From the NCBI GenBank assembly GCA_943329075.2, contig CALQCM020000008.1:1-64000 (forward strand): DNA of 64,000 nt, in the 5' to 3' direction. Below the pieces are notes generated by a model. It ran no database searches and was not told where the DNA came from. It was given only the letters and a program-made list of their open reading frames with translations. Shown piece after piece: positions 1-11,473 of this stretch. Source of the stretch: Chitinophaga pinensis. GTDB taxonomy: Bacteria; Pseudomonadota; Gammaproteobacteria; Burkholderiales; SG8-41. Position 1 is the first letter of the stretch. Every line of letters begins with the position of its first letter. Both the position numbers and the translations under genes were made by a program.

Positions 1-66
1 ACCCTGCAACTGGGCTAGGGTCAGCAACTGCTGGTCGTTCATATCGATCACCATGCCTCGCATCAT
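1..66 (-). CDS. N-terminal fragment of a transposase/integrase-like protein (runs off the window edge)
   Basis: Reading the minus strand from an ATG at 66 gives 22 codons without a stop up to the window edge. In-frame ATGs at 63, 54 and 42 are alternative starts. From residue 9 the peptide reads MNDQQLLTLAQLQG, which resembles, from memory, the N-terminus of a family of DDE-type transposases that begin with a MND..L.TL.Q... pattern. A direct repeat lies just upstream (88-142), as expected for an element terminus. Only 22 residues are visible, so the family call is an inference; it could be an unrelated gene. Confidence 0.35.
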   Translation of the reverse strand, partial: MMRGMVIDMNDQQLLTLAQLQG

Positions 67-87
67 GATCGATCGCAGATACCTCCC

Positions 88-142
88 CAGACTCAAACCC
101 CGTTGGAATCACGTTCCCCGTTCAGACTCATACCCCGCTGGA
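88..142. repeat. 20-bp direct repeat, two copies 35 bp apart, possible transposase-binding sites at an element end
   Basis: Copy 1 at 88-107 and copy 2 at 123-142 share 18 of 20 bases (CAGACTCAAACCCCGTTGGA against CAGACTCATACCCCGCTGGA). They lie between the divergent minus-strand ORF at 1-66 and mnmG. Repeated short motifs inside an IS terminus are typical transposase-binding sites; a regulatory site for mnmG is the alternative. The outer boundary of the putative element and any target duplication cannot be fixed here. Confidence 0.6.
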
Positions 143-211
143 TAATGCTAACCCTACGTTTGACTGCCCTTTTCGGCTATCATTGCGCCCCTCCTGTTGT
201 CGTGGTGCGTG

Positions 212-2104
212 ATGCATTATTCCGAGAAATTTGACGTTATCGTCGTTGGTGGCGGCCATGCCGGCACCGAGGCAGCTTTGGCGAGTGCGCGTATGGGCAA
301 GCGCACCCTGCTCTTGACGCATAACGTCGAAACGCTCGGCCAGATGTCCTGCAATCCTTCGATCGGTGGAATTGGTAAGGGGCATCTCGTCAAGGAGGTC
401 GACGCGTTGGGTGGCGCCATGGCTGCGGCGACGGACGAAGCAGGCATCCAATTTCGAATCCTGAATTGCAGCAAAGGCCCTGCGGTGCGCGCCACGCGTG
501 CACAAGCTGACCGGGTTTTGTACCGAAAGGCCATTCGCGGCCGCTTGGAAAATCAGAATAACCTATTGATTTTCCAACAATCTGTGGATGATTTGCTGAT
601 TGTGGGCGATCGCGTGACCGGTGTTGTCACCGAATTGGGCTTAAAGTTCTCGGCCGCGGCTGTGGTGCTGACGACGGGCACTTTTCTGGCCGGCCTCATT
701 CACGTGGGTCTCAACAATTACCAGGCGGGTCGCGCCGGTGATCCGCCCGCTGTCAGCCTGGCTGCGCGTTTGCGCGAGTTGAATCTGCCGGTCGGACGCC
801 TGAAGACCGGCACACCGCCACGCATCGATTCGCGAACCATCGATTTCAGCCAGCTTGCCGAACAGCCCGGTGACACCCCTGTGCCGGTATTTTCCTTTCT
901 CGGCAATGCTGCCCAGCATCCGCGTCAGATGCCCTGCTGGATTACGCACACCAATGCGCGCACGCATGAAATCATCCGCGGCGGCTTGGATCGCTCACCG
1001 CTTTTCACGGGCGTGATCGAGGGCGTCGGCCCGCGCTACTGCCCTTCGATCGAAGACAAGATCACGCGGTTTGCCGACAAGACGTCGCATCAGATTTTTC
1101 TCGAGCCGGAAGGTTTGACGGTCAACGAAATATATCCTAATGGCATATCAACGAGCCTGCCCTTCGACGTCCAGCTTGCGCTGGTGCGCTCGATCAAGGG
1201 GCTTGAGCACGCGCATATCACGCGTCCCGGTTATGCCATCGAGTACGATTATTTCGATCCTATCGGCCTGAAAAGCTCTCTCGAAACCAAGGCGATCGCC
1301 GGCTTGTTTTTTGCAGGACAGATCAACGGCACCACGGGTTACGAAGAGGCTGCCGCGCAGGGATTGCTGGCAGGCGCCAATGCGGCCCGCTACGCGGCCG
1401 AAGAACCCGCCTGGTGTCCGCGCCGCAATGAGGCGTATCTCGGCGTGCTCGTCGACGACCTGATCACGCGTGGCGTCACCGAGCCCTATCGCATGTTCAC
1501 CAGCCGCGCCGAATACCGGTTGAGCCTGCGCGAAGACAATGCGGACATGCGCCTGACAGAAAACGGTCGCGCGCTTGGTCTGGTTGATGATCGGCGCTGG
1601 GAAATCTTTGCGCGTAAACGTGATGACGTCGCGCTTGAAATCGAGCGGCTTAAATCAACGTGGCTTAACCCGAAGATTCTGGCGGCGCATGACGCCGAGC
1701 GCGTGCTCGGGCAATCGATCGAGCGCGAGTATTCTCTCGAAGATCTGCTGCGCCGGCCGCGGGTGACCTACAAGGAACTGATGACCCTGCCCGGCGCGGG
1801 GCCTGCCATTGCCGATGAACAAACCGCGGCGCAGGTGGAGGTTCAGGTCAAATATCGCGGCTACATTGCACGCCAGCAGGACGAGATCCTCAAGCAGGAA
1901 TCCTGCGAGGAGACGCGCCTGCCCGAGGCGCTCGATTATCGCCAGGTGCGAGGACTGTCAATCGAAGTGCAGCAAAAGTTGAACCAGCAACGTCCTGAAA
2001 CCATCGGACAGGCCTCGCGCATTTCCGGCGTAACGCCGGCGGCCATCTCGTTGCTGATGGTTCATCTGAAGAAAGGCTTCGGTGTCGCGCGGAAAACCGC
2101 ATGA
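212..2104 (+). CDS. mnmG: tRNA uridine-5-carboxymethylaminomethyl(34) synthesis enzyme MnmG (GidA)
   Basis: FAD-binding subunit that, with MnmE, installs the carboxymethylaminomethyl group on the wobble uridine of several tRNAs, using glycine or ammonium and methylene-tetrahydrofolate. The N-terminal Rossmann motif GGGHAG is at residues 13-18, followed by the family signature around [12 protein letters not shown], and later [17 protein letters not shown]. At 630 residues the length is normal. I chose the ATG at 212 because the protein then begins [15 protein letters not shown], like known MnmG; an in-frame TTG at 197 would add five residues. The stop overlaps the rsmG start (ATGA), so the two are translationally coupled. 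No strong Shine-Dalgarno is visible upstream. Confidence 0.97.
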   Translation: MHYSEKFDVIVVGGGHAGTEAALASARMGKRTLLLTHNVETLGQMSCNPSIGGIGKGHLVKEVDALGGAMAAATDEAGIQFRILNCSKGPAVRATRAQADRVLYRKAIRGRLENQNNLLIFQQSVDDLLIVGDRVTGVVTELGLKFSAAAVVLTTGTFLAGLIHVGLNNYQAGRAGDPPAVSLAARLRELNLPVGRLKTGTPPRIDSRTIDFSQLAEQPGDTPVPVFSFLGNAAQHPRQMPCWITHTNARTHEIIRGGLDRSPLFTGVIEGVGPRYCPSIEDKITRFADKTSHQIFLEPEGLTVNEIYPNGISTSLPFDVQLALVRSIKGLEHAHITRPGYAIEYDYFDPIGLKSSLETKAIAGLFFAGQINGTTGYEEAAAQGLLAGANAARYAAEEPAWCPRRNEAYLGVLVDDLITRGVTEPYRMFTSRAEYRLSLREDNADMRLTENGRALGLVDDRRWEIFARKRDDVALEIERLKSTWLNPKILAAHDAERVLGQSIEREYSLEDLLRRPRVTYKELMTLPGAGPAIADEQTAAQVEVQVKYRGYIARQQDEILKQESCEETRLPEALDYRQVRGLSIEVQQKLNQQRPETIGQASRISGVTPAAISLLMVHLKKGFGVARKTA

Positions 2105-2721
2105 GCCCTGCCCAGCAGCTGGCCGCCGGAATCGACCGATTGAGTTTGTCGATTTCACCGGACGCGCAGGCGCGATTGCTCGCTTATCTCGATCTGATTG
2201 TGAAGTGGAATCGCGTCCACAATCTGACCGCGATCCGCGATGTGAAGTCTATGGTGAGCGCCCACTTGCTGGACTCTCTTGCCGTGGCGCCACATTTAGT
2301 CGCAGAAACAATATTGGACGTTGGCAGCGGGGGGGGCCTTCCCGGCATTCCGTTGGCCATGATCTGGCCGCGAACCAGCGTCACCCTGATCGACAGCAAT
2401 CAGAAAAAGACCTCTTTTCTGCAGCAAGCCAAAATCGAACTGGCAATCGACAATCTGACGGTCGTGTGCGATCGCGTCGAGGCCTGGAAATCGGATGCCC
2501 GCTACGATCTGGTCATATCGCGCGCATTTTCAGAATTGGCGGAATTCGTCAAAGTTGCACAGAGATTTTGCAAGTCCGGCGGCACGCTGGCCGCGATGAA
2601 GGGCTTACAGCCGGATGCCGAGATAAAAATGCTGCCAACCAGCTGCAAAGTACGAAAAGTAATTGCATTGAACGTTCCGGACCTTAACGCTGAACGACAT
2701 CTGGTATTGATCGACCCATGA
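2101..2721 (+). CDS. rsmG: 16S rRNA (guanine(527)-N7)-methyltransferase RsmG (GidB)
   Basis: S-adenosylmethionine-dependent enzyme that methylates N7 of G527 in 16S rRNA in the 530 loop of the small subunit. The SAM-binding motif I is clear ([11 protein letters not shown], residues 72-82), followed by an acidic strand end at LIDSN and the family KKTSFLQQ helix. At 206 residues it has the usual length. It overlaps mnmG by 4 nt at its start and parA by 4 nt at its end (ATGA at 2718-2721), so mnmG-rsmG-parA form one tight translationally coupled unit, the classic near-origin arrangement in proteobacteria. Confidence 0.96.
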   Translation: MSPAQQLAAGIDRLSLSISPDAQARLLAYLDLIVKWNRVHNLTAIRDVKSMVSAHLLDSLAVAPHLVAETILDVGSGGGLPGIPLAMIWPRTSVTLIDSNQKKTSFLQQAKIELAIDNLTVVCDRVEAWKSDARYDLVISRAFSELAEFVKVAQRFCKSGGTLAAMKGLQPDAEIKMLPTSCKVRKVIALNVPDLNAERHLVLIDP

Positions 2722-3491
2722 AAAAAATTCTTGCCATCACCAACCAGAAAGGTGGCGTCGGTAAAACGACCACCAGCGTCAATCTTGCGGCCAGCCTGGC
2801 CGCGACACGCCAGCGCGTGCTGTTGATCGATCTTGATCCCCAAGGCAATGCCACGATGGGCAGCGGCATCGATAAACGAACACTCGCACGCACGGTTTAT
2901 CACGTGCTGCTCGGGGAGGCCGATATTCGCGAGTCGCGCGTAAATTCCACGACTGGAAAGTTTGATGTGGTGCCCGCCAACCGCGAATTGGCGGGTGCCG
3001 AAATCGAGCTGGTAGATTTCGAGCATCGCGAAACGCGCTTGAAAACCGCGCTGGCAAGCATCGAGGCCGAATACGATTACATTTTAATCGACTGCCCGCC
3101 TTCGCTAAATCTGCTGACGGTGAATGCGCTATGTGCCGCGCAAGCCGTCTTGATCCCGATGCAGTGTGAATACTACGCGCTCGAAGGGCTTAGCGATCTG
3201 GTGCAAACCGTCAAAAAAGTGCGCACCCACCTGAATCCTGAACTCGAGATTGAGGGCTTGCTGCGCACCATGTACGACCCCCGCAACACCCTGGCGCAAC
3301 AGGTTTCGGCGCAGCTCCAGCAGCACTTTGGCGATAAAGTCTACCGCACGGTCATCCCGCGCAATGTCCGGCTGGCTGAAGCGCCGAGCCATGGCGTGCC
3401 GGTGCTCGGGCTCGATAAAGCATCAAAAGGCGCGAAGGCATATCTCGCGCTGGCGGGCGAAATGTTAAACCGCGCAGCCGCCGCAGTTTAA
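2718..3491 (+). CDS. parA: chromosome-partitioning ATPase ParA (Soj)
   Basis: Deviant-Walker ATPase that binds the nucleoid non-specifically and drives segregation of ParB-parS complexes. The Walker A box KGGVGKTT occupies residues 11-18 with the signature lysine at 11. Walker A' appears as LLIDLDPQGN and Walker B as YILIDCPPSL. Its length of 257 residues, with no N-terminal helix-turn-helix, fits chromosomal (type Ib-like, Soj) ParA rather than plasmid type Ia. It overlaps rsmG by 4 nt and is followed 12 nt later by parB. Confidence 0.96.
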   Translation: MKKILAITNQKGGVGKTTTSVNLAASLAATRQRVLLIDLDPQGNATMGSGIDKRTLARTVYHVLLGEADIRESRVNSTTGKFDVVPANRELAGAEIELVDFEHRETRLKTALASIEAEYDYILIDCPPSLNLLTVNALCAAQAVLIPMQCEYYALEGLSDLVQTVKKVRTHLNPELEIEGLLRTMYDPRNTLAQQVSAQLQQHFGDKVYRTVIPRNVRLAEAPSHGVPVLGLDKASKGAKAYLALAGEMLNRAAAAV

Positions 3492-3503
3492 GGAACCAGA
3501 GAT

Positions 3504-4361
3504 ATGGCAAAAATGAAAGGCTTGGGTCGCGGACTGGACGCCTTGCTCGGTGGTAGCGATGAGCCGGCCGCACCGCAGGCGGCTGACCGGCAAACCGAAC
3601 TAAAAATAGAGCAGCTGCAGCCCGGAAAGTACCAGCCGCGCTCCTTTATGGATGACGCCGCGCTGAAGGAACTCGCAGCCTCGATTAAAACGCAGGGCAT
3701 CATGCAGCCCATCCTCGTCCGGCCGGTGCCTGGCGGGCGATTTGAAATCATCGCCGGCGAACGGCGTTGGCGCGCGGCCAAAATCGCTGGCTTGGAAGCC
3801 GTCCCGGTGTTGGTGCGGGAGGTCGCCGACAATGCCGCCCTCGCCATGGCCTTGATCGAAAACATTCAGCGCGAAGATCTCAATCCGCTCGAGCAGGCCG
3901 TTGGTATCCAGCGGCTGGTCAATGAATTTGGCGCGACACACGATCAGGCTGCCGATATGGTCGGCCGGTCGCGCAGTGCCGTCACCAACCTTTTACGGCT
4001 GCTCGGTTTGGCGGCGCCGGTGCGTGAATTGTTGCAGCAAGGCAAGCTTGATATGGGCCACGGGCGCGCGCTGCTCGCCCTCACCGGCATGCAGCAAATC
4101 GAGGCCGCCCGCAAGGTGGTGGCCAAAAATCTGTCCGTACGCGACACCGAAAAGCTGGTCGGACAACTTTTACGGGACACGCCTGGCAAAACCGTCCGCA
4201 AGACTCCGGATCGTGATGTGTTGCGTCTGGAGGAAGAACTGGCCCAAAAACTGGGCACCAAGGTGCAAATCAAGACCGGCAACAAGGGCCGCGGTGCAGT
4301 GCACATTCAATATTCGAGCCTGGCGCAGCTCGACGGCATACTGGCGAAGCTCCAGCGCTAG
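3504..4361 (+). CDS. parB: chromosome-partitioning protein ParB (Spo0J), parS-binding CTP switch
   Basis: Binds parS sites near the origin, spreads as a CTP-dependent clamp and stimulates ParA. The N-terminus carries the ParA-stimulating GLGRGLDALLGG motif (residues 6-17). The conserved CTP-binding GERRWRAA box is at 85-92, followed by the NIQREDLNPLEQA segment and a helix-turn-helix (about 125-165, with GRSRSAVTNLLRLL). The C-terminal dimerisation domain ends the 285-residue protein. The start at 3504 follows a GGAACC-type weak ribosome site. I found no convincing parS palindrome in the window, although I could not search it exhaustively. Confidence 0.96.
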   Translation: MAKMKGLGRGLDALLGGSDEPAAPQAADRQTELKIEQLQPGKYQPRSFMDDAALKELAASIKTQGIMQPILVRPVPGGRFEIIAGERRWRAAKIAGLEAVPVLVREVADNAALAMALIENIQREDLNPLEQAVGIQRLVNEFGATHDQAADMVGRSRSAVTNLLRLLGLAAPVRELLQQGKLDMGHGRALLALTGMQQIEAARKVVAKNLSVRDTEKLVGQLLRDTPGKTVRKTPDRDVLRLEEELAQKLGTKVQIKTGNKGRGAVHIQYSSLAQLDGILAKLQR

Positions 4362-4389
4362 GGCGCGTTATGTTGCGCCGCAAGACGGT

Positions 4390-4419
4390 TTGACGGGAGA
4401 TGACGAAGCTGAGTACAAT
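4390..4419 (+). promoter_or_regulatory. candidate sigma-70 promoter overlapping the start of atpI
   Basis: TTGACG at 4390-4395 and TACAAT at 4414-4419 are separated by 18 bp, a good match to the sigma-70 consensus. The expected transcription start near 4426 lies inside atpI, so a transcript from here would express atpB onward without a full atpI. It follows a small hairpin after parB (GGCGC 4362-4366 with GCGCC 4375-4379) that lacks a T-run. Unverified; coding constraint on the same bases may be a coincidence. Confidence 0.4.
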
Positions 4420-4816
4420 CAAAGAGTTTGCTCGGTGGCTGCCGCGAAGCACTAACGCAATCGCAGGCAAGCCGTTACGCACAGTATTGCTGTGGCAACT
4501 ACTGGCCACCAGCGTGATTGCCCTGATTGCGGGTTACTTGACCGGCAGCGCAGGTGCGATTTCAGCACTGCTGGGTGGACTGGTCATGATGGTTGCGGTT
4601 AGCGTGTTTGCCGTCATGACCTGGGGCAATAAGGTTCGATCCGCAGGAGAAATACTGAGGACGCTCGTCAGAGCCGAGGCCGGGAAAATCGGCGTCATTG
4701 TTCTCCAGCTGTGGTTGGTATTAACGGCCTATGAGTCAGTGGTGCCGGTTGTCTTTATTGGTACTTTTATCGTTGCAGTATTGATTTACCCGATCGCGCT
4801 GTTGGTTCGCGATTGA
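4400..4816 (+). CDS. atpI: ATP synthase subunit I (AtpI)
   Basis: Small integral membrane protein encoded first in many atp operons; it assists c-ring assembly or Mg2+ supply and is not part of the final enzyme. The 138-residue product has four predicted hydrophobic segments (about 30-50, 53-74, 92-110 and 114-134) with the [13 protein letters not shown] glycine-rich second helix. A GGGAG ribosome site directly precedes the ATG at 4400 with very short spacing. It lies 38 nt after parB and 22 nt before atpB. Sequence conservation of AtpI is low, so the call rests on topology and position. Confidence 0.85.
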   Translation: MTKLSTIKEFARWLPRSTNAIAGKPLRTVLLWQLLATSVIALIAGYLTGSAGAISALLGGLVMMVAVSVFAVMTWGNKVRSAGEILRTLVRAEAGKIGVIVLQLWLVLTAYESVVPVVFIGTFIVAVLIYPIALLVRD

Positions 4817-4838
4817 AAATGGGATTCAGGGACACGTA

Positions 4839-5645
4839 ATGAACGAAGCCGGCGAACTGACGCCGACCGAATATATCGGTCACCACCTGACCAATCGCAC
4901 CATATCACTGGGCGATGGCCCGTTCTGGACGCTGCATCTCGACACCTTTCTGACCGCCCTCATGCTTGGCGTGATCGGATTCGGGTTTCTCTATTGGATC
5001 GTGCGTGGCGCGACCGCCGGCGTGCCCAACCGCCGCCAGGCTTTTGTTGAAATGCTGTTTGAATTTGTCGACGACCAAGTCAAAGGCATTTTCCATGGCA
5101 GTCGCGCTTTTGTTTCGCCGCTCGCATTGACGGTATTCGTCTGGGTATTCCTGATGAACGCCATGGACTTCTTCCCGGCCGATCTGGTTGCCGGTTTTAC
5201 CGAGCACGCACTCGGACAGCACAACTGGAAGCCAGTGCCGACCTCGGACATTAACACCACGTTCGCTCTGGCGCTGTCGGTATGGGTATTGATGATTTAC
5301 TACAATATCAAAGTCAAAGGCATTGGCGGCTGGACGCACGAACTGTTCTGCACGCCGTTCGGTTCGCACCCGCTGCTTTGGATTTTCAATTTTCTTTTTA
5401 ACCTCGTCGAATATATTTCCAAGCCGCTGTCGCATTCGCTGCGGCTTTACGGAAACATCTACGCCGGCGAAATTATTTTCATGTTGTTGTGGATGTGGGC
5501 TGCCACGGGCCTGGTCGGCTCCATTTTCGGTGGCGTGCTCGCGCTGTTCTGGGCGATTTTCCACATCCTGATCGTTGTTCTGCAGGCGTATATATTCATG
5601 ATGCTCACCGCCGTTTACATGGCGATGGCGCACGAAAGTCATTAA
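4839..5645 (+). CDS. atpB: F1Fo ATP synthase subunit a (AtpB)
   Basis: Membrane stator subunit that forms the two proton half-channels facing the c-ring. The hallmark helix [18 protein letters not shown] contains the essential arginine, followed by the [19 protein letters not shown] helix. There are five to six transmembrane helices in 268 residues, the usual length. The N-terminal region [15 protein letters not shown] is typical of proteobacterial AtpB. It is the second gene of the atp operon. Confidence 0.97.
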   Translation: MNEAGELTPTEYIGHHLTNRTISLGDGPFWTLHLDTFLTALMLGVIGFGFLYWIVRGATAGVPNRRQAFVEMLFEFVDDQVKGIFHGSRAFVSPLALTVFVWVFLMNAMDFFPADLVAGFTEHALGQHNWKPVPTSDINTTFALALSVWVLMIYYNIKVKGIGGWTHELFCTPFGSHPLLWIFNFLFNLVEYISKPLSHSLRLYGNIYAGEIIFMLLWMWAATGLVGSIFGGVLALFWAIFHILIVVLQAYIFMMLTAVYMAMAHESH

Positions 5646-5675
5646 TAAGCGATTAGATGTAACCATTTTCCCTGA

Positions 5676-5960
<285 letters not shown>

Positions 5961-5990
5961 TTTTCGGGAAATTGTGAGCAGGGAACGCCC

Positions 5991-6461
5991 ATGAATCTAA
6001 CCGTAACGATGATTGCGCAGGCCGTCACGTTCTTCGTGTTCATCATTTTTTGCGCAAAGTTCATTTGGCCGCCGCTGACCAACGCAATTGCGGCGCGCCA
6101 GAAGCAGATCGCTGACGGGCTCGCCGCGGCCGAAGAGGGCAAGCAATCGCTCGAGCGTTCGGCGCTGAAAGCCGACGAGGAAATCAACAAGGCGCGCTCG
6201 CGCGCAGCTGAAATCGTCGGCCAAGCCGAGAAGCGCGTCTCGCAGATGATCGAGGAAGCAAAGTTGTCGGCGCGCGACGAAGGCAACCGCGAAAAAGCCG
6301 CGGCGAAAGCGGAAATCGAGCAGGAAGTTTCCCGCGCTCGCGAAGCCTTGCGCCTGCAGGTCGCAGCGCTTGCGGTTTCGGGTGCGGAAAAAATCCTGCG
6401 GCGCGAAGTTGATGCCAAAACCCACGCCGACCTGCTGCAAGCCGTTCAGGCCGAGCTCTAG
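5991..6461 (+). CDS. atpF: F1Fo ATP synthase subunit b (AtpF)
   Basis: Peripheral-stalk subunit that holds F1 against rotation. One N-terminal transmembrane helix (about 4-24) is followed by a long charged helix rich in Ala, Glu, Lys and Arg that forms the dimeric coiled coil. It ends with the [14 protein letters not shown] segment that contacts subunit delta. At 156 residues it is normal length. One copy is present, with no b' homologue, as in other heterotrophic proteobacteria. Confidence 0.96.
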   Translation: MNLTVTMIAQAVTFFVFIIFCAKFIWPPLTNAIAARQKQIADGLAAAEEGKQSLERSALKADEEINKARSRAAEIVGQAEKRVSQMIEEAKLSARDEGNREKAAAKAEIEQEVSRAREALRLQVAALAVSGAEKILRREVDAKTHADLLQAVQAEL

Positions 6462-6470
6462 AGCGAGACC

Positions 6471-7007
6471 ATGGCGGAAACTATCACCATCGCACGGCCC
6501 TACGCGGAAGCCGCGTTCAAGCTGGCGCGGGAAAAAAACCAGCTCGAAGCGTGGTCGAAGATGATGGGCCTGCTGGACCTCGTCGTCAGGGACGCGTCGG
6601 TTGCACGCTGCATCCGCGATCCCAATGTCAGCGCCGAACAGTTGCAAGGCCTGATTCTCGGCGTTTGCGGCGAACAGCTCGACGGCGCCGGACGGAATTT
6701 CGTGCAGGTGTTGCAACACAACAACCGGCTCTCCCTGCTGCCGGAAATTCGCGCAATGTTCGATGCGCTGCGTCTTGAGCACGAGGGCGTGCTCGAAGCG
6801 GAGATACATTCGGCATTTGCAATGGATGACGCGCAGGTGGCGCAACTGGTGAAAAAGCTCGAAAACAAATATCAGCGCAAAGTGCGCGCGCAGGTCAGCG
6901 TCGATGCAAAACTGATCGGTGGAATCAAGATCGTGGTCGGCGACAAGGTGGTTGACGCGACCGTGCGCGGCCGGCTCGACGCGATGTCGGCTGCCCTCAT
7001 TCGTTAG
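6471..7007 (+). CDS. atpH: F1Fo ATP synthase subunit delta (AtpH)
   Basis: Links the peripheral stalk to the top of F1. The 178-residue protein begins ITIARPYAEAAFKLA, the conserved first helix of the OSCP/delta family, and ends with the conserved KLIGGIKIVVGDKVVDATVRGRL segment. It lies 9 nt after atpF and 9 nt before atpA, within the operon. Confidence 0.96.
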   Translation: MAETITIARPYAEAAFKLAREKNQLEAWSKMMGLLDLVVRDASVARCIRDPNVSAEQLQGLILGVCGEQLDGAGRNFVQVLQHNNRLSLLPEIRAMFDALRLEHEGVLEAEIHSAFAMDDAQVAQLVKKLENKYQRKVRAQVSVDAKLIGGIKIVVGDKVVDATVRGRLDAMSAALIR

Positions 7008-7016
7008 GAGTTTCAG

Positions 7017-8564
7017 ATGCAACTCAATCCGTCAGAAATCAGTGAACTGATCAAGAGCAGAATCCAGAACCTCGGCACGACCAGCGAGTCGCGCACACAG
7101 GGCACGATCATCTCCGTGACCGACGGCATTTGCCGTATACATGGCCTGGCCGACGTTATGCAGGGCGAGATGCTGGAGTTCCCGAAGAACACCTACGGAC
7201 TGGCGTTGAACCTTGAGCGTGATTCGGTGGGCGCGGTTATTCTCGGCGAATACGAGCACATCTCCGAAGGCGACACGGTCAAATGTACCGGCCAGATCCT
7301 GTCGGTGCCAATCGGCCCGGAACTGATCGGCCGCGTGGTCAATTCGCTGGGTCAACCGATCGACGGCAAAGGCCCGATTAACGCCAAGCTGACGGATGTC
7401 ATCGAAAAAGTCGCGCCGGGCGTGATCGCGCGTAAATCGGTGTCGCAACCGGTGCAGACCGGGCTCAAATCGATCGACGCCATGGTGCCGGTTGGCCGCG
7501 GTCAGCGCGAACTCATCATCGGTGACCGCCAAACCGGCAAGACTGCGGTCGCCGTCGATACCATCATCAACCAGAAGGGCAAAGACCTCTTCTGTATCTA
7601 TGTCGCCATTGGTCAGAAAGCGTCGACCATAGCCAACGTCGTGCGCAAGCTTGAAGAACACGGCGCCATGGCCTACACCATCGTGGTTGCCGCCTCGGCA
7701 TCCGAGTCGGCGGCAATGCAATACATCGCGCCCTACTCCGGATGCACGATGGGCGAGTATTTCCGTGACCGCGGCCAGGACGCACTGATCATTTATGACG
7801 ACTTGACCAAACAGGCCTGGGCCTATCGCCAGGTTTCGCTGTTGCTGCGCCGCCCGCCGGGACGCGAAGCATATCCGGGCGACGTGTTCTATCTGCACTC
7901 GCGCCTGCTCGAACGCGCCGCGCGCGTCAATGAGGCATACGTCGAAAAATTCACCCAGGGCGCGGTTAAAGGCAAGACCGGCTCGCTCACGGCGCTGCCC
8001 ATCATCGAAACCCAGGCCGGCGACGTCTCTGCATTCGTGCCGACCAACGTGATTTCGATTACCGACGGCCAGATCTTCCTGGAGACCGACTTGTTCAACG
8101 CCGGTATTCGCCCCGCCATTAACGCCGGTGTTTCAGTGTCACGCGTCGGCGGTGCGGCCCAGACGAAAGTGATGAAACGCAAGGACGTCGGCGCCGGCGT
8201 GCGTCTCGCGCTCGCGCAATATCGCGAGCTCGCGGCATTCGCGCAATTTGCTTCTGACCTCGACGAAACGACGCGCAAACAGCTCGAACGCGGCCGCATG
8301 GTTACCGAGTTGATGAAGCAGGCGCAATATCAGCCGATGCAGGTGAGCGAAATGGCGTTGACGCTGTTCGCCGCCAACAACAGCTACTTCGACGACATCG
8401 AAGTCAAGAAAGCGCTGGCCGCCGAACGCAGCCTGCGCGATTACGTGAAGTCGAAGTACGCGGACCTGATCAACCGCATTGAAGAAAAGAAAGACATCAG
8501 TGCCGACGATGAGAAGGCGCTTAAGGCCGCCATCGACGACTGGAAGAAAAACGGCAGCTTCTAA
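7017..8564 (+). CDS. atpA: F1Fo ATP synthase subunit alpha (AtpA)
   Basis: Non-catalytic nucleotide-binding subunit of F1. The Walker A box GDRQTGKT is at residues 169-176, and the family signature [17 protein letters not shown] follows in the C-terminal half. At 515 residues it matches the usual 513. A GGAG ribosome site (about 7007-7010) precedes the ATG. The gene is intact. Confidence 0.98.
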   Translation: MQLNPSEISELIKSRIQNLGTTSESRTQGTIISVTDGICRIHGLADVMQGEMLEFPKNTYGLALNLERDSVGAVILGEYEHISEGDTVKCTGQILSVPIGPELIGRVVNSLGQPIDGKGPINAKLTDVIEKVAPGVIARKSVSQPVQTGLKSIDAMVPVGRGQRELIIGDRQTGKTAVAVDTIINQKGKDLFCIYVAIGQKASTIANVVRKLEEHGAMAYTIVVAASASESAAMQYIAPYSGCTMGEYFRDRGQDALIIYDDLTKQAWAYRQVSLLLRRPPGREAYPGDVFYLHSRLLERAARVNEAYVEKFTQGAVKGKTGSLTALPIIETQAGDVSAFVPTNVISITDGQIFLETDLFNAGIRPAINAGVSVSRVGGAAQTKVMKRKDVGAGVRLALAQYRELAAFAQFASDLDETTRKQLERGRMVTELMKQAQYQPMQVSEMALTLFAANNSYFDDIEVKKALAAERSLRDYVKSKYADLINRIEEKKDISADDEKALKAAIDDWKKNGSF

Positions 8565-8625
8565 CTTTGTAAGCGGGTAATTCCGGCACCGGCACCGGCC
8601 GCGTAGCCGGCCAAGGACGAAACGC

Positions 8626-10958
<2,333 letters not shown>

Positions 10959-10963
10959 CAGCC

Positions 10964-11383
10964 ATGGCAAATACCCTACACGTCGACGTCGTTAGCGCTG
11001 AACAAAGCGTCTATTCGGGCGAGGCAGAGTTCGTGGTCTTGCCGGGCGAGGCAGGCGAGCTCGGCATCTATCCGCAGCACACGCCGCTGATCACGCGCAT
11101 CAAACCAGGATCGGTGCGGATTAAACCGGTTGGCGGTGACGAAGAGCTGATTTTCGTCGCCGGCGGCATACTCGAAGTCCAGCCGAAGGTTGTTACCGTG
11201 CTGGCAGATACCGCTATTCGAGGGCGCGATCTGGACGAGGCCAAAGCAACAGAGGCGATGAAGCGCGCGGAAGAGGCGCGCGCCAAAGCGCAGGACCAAC
11301 AGGAAATCGCTTCGGTCGAAGCCGAGCTTGCAACACTTGCGGCGCAGCTGGCCACCATTCGCAAGCTGCGCCAGGGGCGCTGA
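10964..11383 (+). CDS. atpC: F1Fo ATP synthase subunit epsilon (AtpC)
   Basis: Rotor subunit and intrinsic inhibitor of F1. The N-terminal beta-sandwich carries the conserved [18 protein letters not shown] segment, and the C-terminal helical hairpin (about 88-139) is present, so the inhibitory form is complete. At 139 residues it is normal. It begins 5 nt after atpD and is the last gene of the operon, followed directly by a strong intrinsic terminator. Confidence 0.97.
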   Translation: MANTLHVDVVSAEQSVYSGEAEFVVLPGEAGELGIYPQHTPLITRIKPGSVRIKPVGGDEELIFVAGGILEVQPKVVTVLADTAIRGRDLDEAKATEAMKRAEEARAKAQDQQEIASVEAELATLAAQLATIRKLRQGR

Positions 11384-11402
11384 TTGCTATTGCTGGCGGA
11401 CG

Positions 11403-11433
11403 AAAAGGCAGCTCGCGCTGCCTTTTGTTTTTT
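11403..11433 (+). terminator. Rho-independent terminator of the atp operon
   Basis: Perfect 10-bp stem AAAAGGCAGC (11403-11412) with GCTGCCTTTT (11417-11426), tetraloop TCGC, followed by a T-rich tract GTTTTTT to 11433. It lies 20 nt after the atpC stop. Confidence 0.93.
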
Positions 11434-11473
11434 GTGCGTAGCTTGTGGACTAGAATGGGGCCAATACCTGTAA

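Noticed and set aside
61..211. Chromosomal origin next to mnmG
   Set aside because: mnmG often borders oriC, but only one weak DnaA-like 9-mer (TGGATAA) and no AT-rich unwinding element are present here; the region looks like an insertion element end.
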